DNA of 64,000 nt from Selaginella tamariscina (lineage: Eukaryota; Streptophyta; Lycopodiopsida; Selaginellales; Selaginellaceae). The stretch spans positions 1 through 64,000 of the forward strand of contig PUQB01000490.1 in the NCBI GenBank assembly GCA_003024785.1. The letters are read 5' to 3'. The position numbers and the translations under genes are program-made. How positions within the stretch are numbered: position 1 is the stretch's first letter; the number at the start of each line of letters is the position of its first letter. The notes under the pieces were generated by a model. It saw only the letters and a list, made by a program, of their open reading frames with translations, searched no databases and was not told the origin of the DNA. This document shows, one piece after another, positions 35,435 to 45,800 of the stretch.

Positions 35435-36054
35435 ATGATGTGGGGAAGATGCAATAAGATGATGGATTTTTGTGGTCAAGCAACTACAGATGGCTGCATG
35501 CAATTTATGCCTTCTTTAATTAATTCTCTTTGTCATGTTTGTGGTTGTCATCGAAACTTTCACCAACTTCCAAAAGGATTTGTGAGTATTCATGATAGTG
35601 ATGTTGATATACAAAAGGTTACATGTAAGGGTATTGATTTAGCAAGTGCAACTTTAAAGTGTGAAGTTATTGATACACAACAACTAAGGCCGATAGCAAA
35701 AAGAACTTTTATACAATTTGACAAGATTGAAACTAATAAAGCAACGGATGCATTGGTCAAAAGCAAAATCGATACAAAGCAAATAAAACCAGTGGCAAAA
35801 AGAACTTTTATTCAAGTTGAAAAGGCTAGAGTTAAAGATACAACTTTAAAAAGTGAAACAACGGAGAAAACTTTTACACATTAGATATGAAGAGTGCAAT
35901 TCTTGGCAATGAAGTAACAACATCTAAACATGAAAAGGAAATTAAAGTCGGTAATATGCTTAATAAAAAACAATATTTGGAAAAAAAAGAGATTGAAGAT
36001 GTTACAATGGTAAAGAAGAAAAGAAAACTTTATAAGCCTTTCAAGGATGTTTAA
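35435..36054 (+). CDS. Degenerate ZF-HD/MIF-type zinc-finger ORF with internal repeats
   Basis: The ORF from 35435 encodes a ZF-HD dimerisation-type finger: WGRCNKMMDFCGQATTDGC, then MQFMPS and CHVCGCHRNFHQ. Plant ZF-HD/MIF proteins have YKECLKNHA...DGCGEFMPS...CAACxCHRNFH, so the second half is well kept while the first (KNHA) is altered. After the finger come two copies of a motif, QLRPIAKRTFIQFDK and QIKPVAKRTFIQVEK, about 36 aa apart. A stop is met at 35882-35884. In the next frame coding-like sequence (SAILGNEVTTSKHEKEIK, then MVKKKRKLYKPFKDV) runs to a stop at 36052-36054, so a frameshift near 35880 is likely. No homeodomain is seen. The finger would mediate protein-protein contacts. 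The AT-rich codon use and repeat surroundings suggest a decayed or mobile-associated copy. Confidence 0.55.
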
Positions 36055-36249
36055 GAAAGCAAGAAAATTAAAGATAATATTTAACATTTGCAAGTTGTAG
36101 GGAATATAATGTTGAGTAAGTTTGTCAAGGGTTAAAAATCTCACACAAATCATTAACATTGACCAATACAAAAATCTTAAAACTATACACATACGTCAAG
36201 GGTAGGGATGGCTAAGTCTAGATAATGGTACATTTGCACATAAAACACT

Positions 36250-36905
36250 AAATGTTAGAGTTTTAACCCAAAGGGCCAACATGTGTAACACGTGGTTGCT
36301 ACGGCGTCATCATCCTGGATGAGCAACGCTAAGTCTTCTAAGATGACCTCAAGAGTTTGACTCAGATGCTTAATTAGGTGGAAGGTTCAAAGTCCTACTC
36401 TAAGTCCCTTAGACTAATTATCCCTAAACCCTAAAGGATAACCCAGTAGACCTAAACAGACTCATGCCTTAACTTCATTAAGGAGATGTGCCTTACACAT
36501 ACCCCTATGATAGAGCTAAGGCATTGTCACTTACCCCTTAAGGAATCACCCTCATTCAAGCATACAACCCTTTTTGGGTAACAAGGGTAACCTGAACCAC
36601 AACTAACCCTTAAAGGTTTGAGTGGCCAAATTATACCCTAGACTTAGGCTAGTACTTAGTGAGGACATGAGTATGCACCATACGCAAACACAAGTGTTCT
36701 GTTAAGCAAACTCCCCAAGACTAGGTTTGGATAACTCTAAGTACATAACTTTGCGAGTGCCTCATGAAAGGTCTTTTACTAATGAGCTTAGGTTGTTTAA
36801 CCCTTAGATCCTAAAAGAACACCCCTAGCCATGTTTGTCAAAGCACACCTAGTTACAAGACCTAACCTCCCTTGAGCTTATGCCTAAGGCTTAACACTCT
36901 AGTGA
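36250..36905 (-). mobile_element. Dispersed repeat, copy 2
   Basis: In reverse complement this matches copy 1 (13915-14912). Shared blocks include TGTTAGAGTTTTAACCCAAA, GACCTCAAGAGTTTGACTCA, CCCTAAAGGATAACCCAGTA and GTGCCTCATGAAAGG. The copy is truncated near 36905. Confidence 0.65.
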
Positions 36906-36986
36906 GAACAGTCATGGAATGTTTTTTATGAGATCAGTCAATGGAGATGCTATTTCGGAGTAATCTTATATGAATTTATAGTAATA

Positions 36987-37915
36987 TTGTTAGAATTTTA
37001 ACCCAAAGGGCCAACACGTGGCAACATGTGGCCTTTCGATATTAATTCCCTATGTGAGCAATGCTAAGTCTTCTAAGATGACTTCAAGAGTCTGACTCAA
37101 ATGCCTAGTTAAATAAAAGATTTAGAGTCCTACCTTAAGTTCCCTAGAATGACCATCCTCCGAACCTTAAAGGATATCATGAGTAGACTTTAGGATCCTA
37201 TCTTAGTAGACCTAAACATGCTCATGCCCTAACCTTGCAAGGAGATGTGTGTCACACATACCCATGTGATAAAGATAAGGCATTGTCACTTACCCCTTGA
37301 GTAATCACCCTCATCCGGGAATACAACCCCTTTAAGGCGACAAGGGGTACCCTAAACCATGACTAACCCCTAAGGGTTTGAGTGACTAAGTTATAGCCTA
37401 TACCTAGGGCTAGTACTTAGTGAGGACACGAGTATTCTACTAAGCAAACTCCTTAAGGCTAGATTTGGATAACCCTAAGTACATAACCTTGTGAGTGCTT
37501 TATGAAAGGGCTCTTATTAACAAGCTTAGGTTGTTCAACCCCTGGATTCCAAGGAGAACACTCCCCTAGCCAAGTGTGCCAAACACACCTAGTTACGAGA
37601 CCTAACTTCCTTTAAGCAAATGCCCAAGGCTAAGCACCCTAGTGCGAGCACAAGCATGCTTATTTATTAAAGTATCCAACCCCTTGGTGACAAACCCATA
37701 ACACAACCCCAAAGGGCGTGCCTTGTATCATGTGTCGTCTAGCACAGTGTTACATCTCCATGTGACACTGTCTTCCACGATGTGGACTATCATGGCATAA
37801 CCTTTAAATTCAAGAGTTGCACCAAGTGTCATAAATGTGGCTCTTAAATGCCAACTCAAGAACCCCTTAGTAAACCCTTAAGAATTAGGTAATGTGAACC
37901 TGTCAAAAAAGATCT
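36987..37915 (-). mobile_element. Dispersed repeat, copy 3
   Basis: It begins TGTTAGAATTTTAACCCAAA, directly downstream of copy 2 in the same orientation, and runs further than copy 2 through GGTTGTTCAACCCCTGGATT and CCAAGTGTCATAAATGTGGC to TAGGTAATGTGAACCTGTCA. It has no ORF of note. Copies 2 and 3 could be paired LTRs collapsed onto each other, or a tandem duplication. Confidence 0.65.
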
Positions 37916-38620
37916 CATGTCCAAGGACACAAATGTGCCCTGTTTGGCCATGAGTGTTACATCTAACTTGACGTGGAGGAGGAGACTGGAAATAAGCCTC
38001 AACCTCTGCCTCTTGGAACGTGCATTTCGACAAGACCTTTAAAGCATGGATTCGTCAATGTAAATGTGAGCTACCCCGAAGGTGGGACATACCTTTGTCA
38101 TTTGAAAGTTAGGGCGGCACAACAGAGGGTTGTGCCTTAATAACATAAGCTATAGCTTGTACCGAGAAGAATAACAAACTCAATCATGAACCTAGGAATC
38201 CTCACTCCTACATACTGGCTTATAAATGCCACCTCTAGAATCCCTATGTGAATTCTCAAGAATTTGGTAAAGAGAACATGCTAGCCAAAATATTAACAAA
38301 ATTTATTAGTAAAACATTATAAATATGTTTTGACAAAAATGTTGAATAATATGAAATAAAAAAAAACTAGCCCATTATTTAGTTAATGAGATGACCCAAG
38401 TGGGTTAAGTCAACCTTAACTAATCAGCCTAAGTGGGATGTAATTTTCTAAAAGGTAAATTTTAGCTTTGCTTATAGTTTCTTGTAAATACCTATGGCAC
38501 CCGGCCAAACCATCACCAAATACCCAAGTGCACTAAATGGGCATGTTTCCTTAAAGTTCATTAACATGGTATAGTAAGTAACAATAATCAATGTTCAAAG
38601 TAAAAGGTCGAATTGTAATA
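37916..38620. mobile_element. Second repeat family (matches 21.9-22.5 kb)
   Basis: The order of short matches to 21900-22480 is conserved in the same orientation, ending at TACCCAAGTGCACTAAATGG. It is non-coding. Confidence 0.5.
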
Positions 38621-39073
38621 AAACCTATGACAAACACTTTATTAAATTAAAAAATAATCTAACGTTTTTCAAAATCAACCATTCAATAATGACTTAAACT
38701 TTCTTCAAATGCATAACTCTTTTCCTACTTGAGATTGAATGTCTCGAAAAGTTTATATTGACTTAACCAAATACTCACTTGCTTTCCTTAGCATACAACA
38801 AATTCTCTGTTAATTTCTGAAACACTTTTTCTTCATGTTTTATATGTTTCTAAATTGTTAAACTGAAGACCAAAATATCATTATGTACTTGTCTAGATAG
38901 TCTCTATCACCATTGTGCAAAAAGTTAATGAAGAGTTACAAAGCTGTATTTGTGAGTCATTCTAAGATATTCTTTCGATTTGTATAAAGTGATCTTATAT
39001 GTATCTCTGCGTGTATGTATTTAGATAGATAATGGATGAAAAATGTGTAAAACTCACGTGATTAGTGAGTTTA
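38621..39073. other. Non-coding stretch
   Basis: No gene seen. The part nearest 39074 is likely 3' UTR of the transporter gene. Confidence 0.4.
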
Positions 39074-42000
39074 TTAAACTAATTCCTCGTTCTCATGAGA
39101 AAGTTTACCAAGTTTTTTAACAGCTCCCTCGGGTTTTAAGTTAAGAAATGTATAGAATGCCATACCAGTTAATGCCATGGTTGCTCCCGACAGACTCTTC
39201 GACCCTGGGTTTGAATGAAAGAACACATATCCACCGAGTACTATCACGCACGTCTTGAATTGGCCAAGTACGACATGCGTTGTTGCAGACGTCGCCCTGT
39301 GTATTCACATCAGTCTACCCTCTCTCTCTTTCAGCATAGTAATTGTATAATTTTCATGTTTATATCTTTTTATCTAAATCAAGACATACAATAACTAAAT
39401 AGCTGTTCATTAAATTAAGATTAACATCTGTTTATCACATTCATGTAGTTACATCAACGTTTATTCAAGCTATCTAAAACATATTAGTTTTGTAGTATGT
39501 CTGTCAGTGGACACTGAAAACACTAAACTATATATAATGTACATTCACACACACACTAATAACTTTGGAGAAAGATTCGTAACTCGTAACAATAAATATC
39601 CACTTAAAACAGACGTATACTTCAGTATGTATGGATTAACTCATTCACATAGTAATGACAACAATAATAGATAATAGTAACTTGTACGACTGCATCTCTT
39701 TCTCTCACACACACATGCACGCACACGCACAATTTCGGACCTCTCTAACCGATATAGAATATAATAAGTACATATAAAACTTACCCGAGAGCCAGAGCTC
39801 CAGACCATTGTAGGAAGAACCCCAAAACAGCCGAGGAGAAGACAGCCGAAGTGTTAAACAGGTCCCAATTAAAAGTGAGTAAACCAGGTGGATCAAGCCA
39901 AGGCATGAGTAGCAGCAAGGTAGGCAATGTTACAGGTGTAGTTCTCCACATTAAGCTGCAAAATAACAAAAATAAGATATCCCTATATATGCATGTTCCT
40001 GTGTATGTTCATATATCACATAAATATGTATACTACCTATACATATGCACTAATATATACTAGTTGTACGTATTGTATAATTAAGATAAACTACCAATAT
40101 AATCAGGAGGCAGCTTACGCAAGCGCCGTCCAGCCTTCTTGTTGTTGCAGGTTGGACCAAAGAATCTTGTTAATAGCACTTGGGATAATCCACGTGAGCG
40201 CCACGAGGGCTCCAAATAAGTGAAATTGCAAGTCCGTCACTGTAGCAATTGCCACGCCCACAGACACCACAGCCAAAGCTAATACCTTAAACAACACAAA
40301 ACGTAACTATAACTGTACAATTACATCTCATGCGTACAATCGCACATATACATGAATGAATGAATGATATTGTTCTAGCCCAGTAACAAACAATGGACAT
40401 GCAAAGTATGCAACAGTATACATCCCAGAGAGAGAGATGCGTGCCTGTACTGCCTGAGTACTACATGAAGTAAGACATTCACAGCACATACACATTGATG
40501 TTTATGTCGTAGATATGATTGATTAATAGGTTTACCTTTTGAACAGACACTCTTTTTCCAAAAAGCAAGAACTCAGACACAACAATCGTGGGTGTAACTG
40601 CGATTTTAGCCATCTGGTAAAATCCTACACTGCAAAATAACATGTCATGTATATACAATGTATACGAGTCAAGTATACAAAATAGATTTAAACACGCGAG
40701 CGAATGTGTATTGACCCGTTGTGAAGTTGTACATACTAGCGAACAAATAAATATGCATACATATGACAATAAACTGAGAAAGACAAACTACTAAATGCAT
40801 CGACATTGTTACAGTGTAGTAACAGACTCAAATTCTACAGTTACACATCTATCAAAGTCGACAAAACACAGGTGTCATAGCACCACACACATATACATGA
40901 TAATGTAGAAAAGACAAACTAATAAATGAGTCGCATACCCACCTATTATACTTCAAACTGACATTAGCAAGTCCGTTGGAGAAAGCCATGACAACACCAA
41001 GAGCGACAAGAGATGAGAAATTCGTGACTTTAGGGGGTGGAGCAGCCGCCAACAGAGAGAATGCATTCAGGATGCACATGAGCATCCAACTAACTGTGTA
41101 GTGTATGAATGTGAGCGCTATAGGATAGTTAAACCCCACCTTCCCCAGCACCTGTAAAAATACACGCACGTTTCATATATAATATATTCATCACACATAA
41201 CATACAATATGTATGTATATAACAGCTGTCGAAAATTTTAGTATGTGCATATTGCGAATTATCATGTATAGCTCGTTATATCTAATAATATCTTATGTAT
41301 ATCTAATATTTTGATGTGGTATGTATGTCTTAAATGTATACGCCTATACGTTTACATATAATATGCAATAAGTTATGCCGGTTCGTTGTATGAATATGAT
41401 ATATATATATATCTGTGTGTGTGCGTAGATGCGTGTATGCATATACAGTAAAGACATTGATACATTATTATTGTTATTACTATTACTACTACTATATCTT
41501 TTATCATATAGCCGTATATGATAACACAAATATAGGCAACAAAATAACCCACACACACATACACGATAAAGAGAATTACCGATTTGTTCATCAATATGAT
41601 GGCAACTGCAACAAGGAAATTGAATGTCAAGGCAGAAGAAGGGCCACAGAATCGTTGTTGCTGCCGCTTTGCAGCATCAGATGTCCGGAGCTCATTCAAC
41701 AAGCCATCTAGAACACAAACACACACAAGTTAGAAAGAAAAGAAAGCAAAATGCTTAAATTCTAACCGTGTTGTCCTGCATCACTGTCTTTGCGCTTAAG
41801 CATCTTCCGACTAAAGAAATACTTAAGCATGGTGATGCACAGCATGATTTCGCCTAACCCACCAAAATGCCGTATGTTGTCATGTACAAGTCTCTCGTTT
41901 TGGGACAAGTGGAGAATGGGCAAAGCTCAGTGGCTAGAACTTCAAATGTAGGCGTACCATTTGGGATAAGTGGAGAATGGGCAGGGACTTGTCGCATTTT

Positions 42001-42193
42001 GGGATAAGTGAAGAAGAAACACAAGTGGGTTGTCTCATTTTGGGACAAGTGGAGAATGGGCAAAGCTTGGCGGCTAAAATTACAACAAAAAGAAAAAGAG
42101 TAAGATGTACTTAGCTGGGAGAAGGTTGTTAAGAGCGAAAATGGGTACCTGCAGAATTGATTCCTGCACCTGGCCACCTACCTCCTGCATCAT
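39074..42193 (-). CDS. Nucleotide-sugar / triose-phosphate translocator family transporter
   Basis: Eight minus-strand exons with agreeing phases: 42149-42193, 41767-41821, 41580-41707, 40943-41151, 40536-40629, 40119-40285, 39785-39955, 39074-39296 (363 aa). After a hydrophilic cytosolic N-terminus (HDGLLNELRTSDAAKRQ) come about ten hydrophobic segments: ALTFNFLVAVAIILMNKS, FNYPIALTFIHYTVSWML, VGFYQMAKIAVTPTIVVSE, VSVGVAIATVTDLQFHLFG, WIIPSAINKILWSNLQQQ, MPWLDPPGLLTF, LQWSGALALGATS, VVLGQFKTCVIVLGGYVFF. This is the plant DMT-superfamily TPT domain (NST/KT clade), expected in Golgi or ER membrane exchanging a nucleotide sugar for its monophosphate. The substrate cannot be read from sequence. 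The C-terminus is hydrophilic. The gene has no frameshift. It is head to head with the TNO1-like gene, and its first intron holds PPR-like repeats. Confidence 0.9.
41893..42080 (+). repeat. Three to four PPR-like repeat fragments in transporter intron 1
   Basis: GGGACAAGTGGAGAATGGGC occurs at about 41899-41918 and again near 42042, with close variants near 41958 (GGGATAAGTGGAGAATGGGC) and 42001 (GGGATAAGTGAAGAAG). The first copy reads LGQVENGQSSVAR on the plus strand, like the PPR phrase LGYVENGQCLVA at 12.06 kb. Confidence 0.7.
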
Positions 42194-42273
42194 CGAAAGA
42201 ACCCTAACCTAGAACAGGGGACTCATTCTGAGCTCTGTTTTAGGGTTCTTGAGAGGGAAGGGTTTAGGGTGGA
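42194..42273. promoter_or_regulatory. 80-bp divergent promoter with two telo boxes
   Basis: AGAACCCTAACCTAG (about 42199-42213) faces the transporter gene and TTTTAGGGTTCTTGAG (about 42238) faces the TNO1-like gene. Only 80 bp separate the two start codons, so the transcripts share this core. Confidence 0.6.
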
Positions 42274-42837
42274 ATGGATGCGGGGAAGAGCAAGGACAGC
42301 TTTCGATCTGCCGGCAAGAAGCGGGTAAGAATGAATCCGATATTCTCATTTTAGCTATCACATAATCCCGCATTTTTACATACATGGCAAACGAGAAGTT
42401 TATTGTGACAAATCCTGCATTTTTCGATGCTTTTTGCACTCAAATTCTAGATTTTGATCAATCTCTGTTCAAAATCTTGTCTTTAGCTGGAAGAATTTCG
42501 TCTCAGGCGCAAGGGCGAACGACCAGCGAAGAACGCACAGCAAGAAGAGGATGTTGATCGGTCCTCAATCAGTGCTTCACAGCTCGATTCTACTGCAGAG
42601 CGGGTAATTCATTATTCAGGATTCATCATTTATCTGTTTGCATATACATCTTTTAATGGGCTTGATATAATTCAGGTCTATATACATACGTATACAGTCT
42701 TATATATATACGTGCGTGTGTGTATAACATCTGCACGTTATCTGTTCACTTCAATATGCATAACCCATCGGTTTTTCTGCATTGCGTGAACTAAAACCGG
42801 CTAGTTAACATAGACACTTTGTTGCGTTGCTTTCACC

Positions 42838-42888
<51 letters not shown>

Positions 42889-45800
42889 TTATATAAGCTG
42901 ATTTTATGCAGGGATCATTGGAGCAGAACAGAGCAACAGAACACACACAGAAAGAAGATGATAAAGAAGAACGGTTCGAAAGAAGAAAAACCGTCGTCCC
43001 TTACCTTATCTCGCGAACAGATAACCGAGGTTCTTCAATTTCTTTCGGACAAAACGGATACACGCATTAATGATCTGACACCGGAAACCTTCACATCAGC
43101 TATTAGAAGGGTATGAATATATATACGTGGTTATATATATGTTTATATGTTTACGTATTCGTGAAACAGATGGTACAGAAGAGAGATGAGGATAAAAGGA
43201 AAGCTATAGGGGAACTCGAAAGGCAAGTGGAAGTGACTGAATCAGAGAAACATACTTTACAGAATAACTTGCACAAGTCCAAGCAAGAGGAGGAGACTCT
43301 TAGACATATGTTGTTATCTACTTATTTTGGACTACTTTAGTAAGCTTTAGTTTAGCTAAATTATAGTTAGTCTACTTGTTTTATACCTTAAGTAAAATTC
43401 TATTGCGTGCATAGTTCTTCATTGATAAAAGTCCTGCAATACATAGAAAAATCCTCACGCACATGCGCATGTGTGTAATGCACATTCTAGGAGTTAACAA
43501 AATATGCTTTAGCTAGTTGCTTGATGTATAGGCACATATTAATTAGCTTTGTAAAAGCAGCTAGCAGAAGAGATACAGTCGGTGCTTCGTGGGCGTGACG
43601 AAGAAGTTGGCACATTAAAAGTGGAAAACTCTGATTTGTTGAACCGGCTGTCTCAGAAAGTAGATGAGCTTAACGCAATACATGCAAGAATGCAGGTATT
43701 ATGTTAGAAAAAAAGATTATTTACATATCTATATATACATGTGTATATTCAGGCTTTAGAAGCAAATACCAAACAACTCAACGAGCTGCTTGTAGAAGCC
43801 AGGAAACAAGAGCAGAAGTATGTAAGTGAGCTGGATTCAAATCAAATCTCGGGTGTTAGAACAGGAGAAAGAGCTCAAAGATCAATCACATGGGGTTGAA
43901 CACCTTAAGAATCAGCTAAACCTGCTTGAAGATGAGAATTTACGGCTAAAGTCGTCTTATGAAAACATCCAGAAGCTGCTTGAAGCGAAGACTGAAGATC
44001 TAACACAACAATTGGAGAAGAAGGCTTCGGATCTTGCTACAGTACATGCAGAGATGCAGGTAAAAGTCCGGTCTGCTCACGCACATAGACACACAGACAT
44101 GTATGTCTGTGTATATGCGTCATATATGTATCTGTATATGTATATATAGGTTGCACATGTCGATGAAACGCACACACAGACGTACATTATTTGCGTACAC
44201 ACGTATATGCGGAGAAAGTTCTGTATGTATATGTATGCAGGATTTGGATATTACCGTTAAAGATCTAACAGAGCAGTTAAACCACCTTAATGATCAGCTT
44301 AAACTCTTAAACAACGAGAAATTAGAGTTAAAATCGTCTTGTTCAGCCTACGAGGGCAACCAGAAACAGCTTCAAGCTGATATTGAACATCTAAGTCAGC
44401 AGCTGGAAGAATCCAGGGAAAAGGAGCAGGAGGCTTTGAAGCTTTCTGGAGAGATGCAGGTACAACTCTGTGTGTGTGTGTGTGTGTGATGCAACGCATT
44501 CATCATGCTAGCCTGTATTCTGTAACTGCAATCGAATACTACTGCATATGCATACCTATAAATGCAGTATAGGTGATCTTTATCTGTGTACAAGCAGACC
44601 TTCAAATCTCGGTTTTTAGATCATTTAAACATCATTAGTGACCTTAAGTATCAGCTTAAGCTATTAAAGGACGAGAACCTAGAGCTAAGGTCATCTTGCT
44701 TGGCCTATGAAGGCAAGGAAAAACAGCTTCAAGCAGATATTGAACATAAGTTGCAAGAACTGGAGCAAGATAAGGCTACCGAGCTTGCCGGTACATATTC
44801 CAAGATGCAGGTGTTGTCGATCACACGCTTACATACATACATGCGGCTTGTTATCATTCATTTATATTTGTCAAACTATTGTTTATGTACCTTTATGTAT
44901 GTCTTATAATGTCTCAAGTGTTGCATGCAGACTTTAGAAGCACATAGTCAAGATTTAGCACAACAGCTAGAGAAAGCGGAGAAACAGAAGATGGATTTCA
45001 TGGAAGAGCATATATTACTGAAGAATCAAGTGGAGGATATGTCACTTACCCTTAAGAGCCAGCTAAAGCTGGGTGAAGATAAGAACTTAGGTTTGAGAAT
45101 ATTATGTATATGTAACTCGTGTTTATTAATCTTTAATGCTATGCTAAATATAACAACTGCTATACTTACAGCACTGAAGCGTATCCTCAATGAGGAAGCT
45201 TTAGAGTCAGTATTGGAAAGGCTTAGCACTCTCAATAGTTTGGACAAACTGGAACAGTTTGCTGGAAAGCTGAGGAGCTGACTCAGGAAGACGTGTGTGC
45301 GTGTGTGTGGATGCGTCTGCGTGGAGTGTGTGCTTTTATATGTTTGTTATGTGTTCAGATAATACATGGTTATTTCAATGATATACATTAAATGTAATAT
45401 ATACAGGAATTCACGTGTTTACAAACTGCACTTGAAATATTGGAGGACAAAGTCCAAGAGACGGAGCTTCAGAAGGAGAGAAGTTTACTAGAGAGTGGGC
45501 ACACTCTGGTCCACGAATCTAAGGTATTGTTTACTTCATCGAACTATATATTATATTAAAATTTACTTGTGTGTTTTGTCGAGATGTTTAAAATGAATTC
45601 ATATGTAGTGTCAAGATGATGGCTTACGTGAAAAGCTTGAAAGTACCACTTCAAATTACGAGAAACTGTTAGCTGATCGTGAATATATGTTGGAGGCTTT
45701 CCATATTCAATTAAAAGCGCTAGAAGATGATCTGACTAGAGTAACTTTTGATCGGGACCAGCTAAAAACACAAGTACGTCAGCGTGTGTGCATGTGCGTG

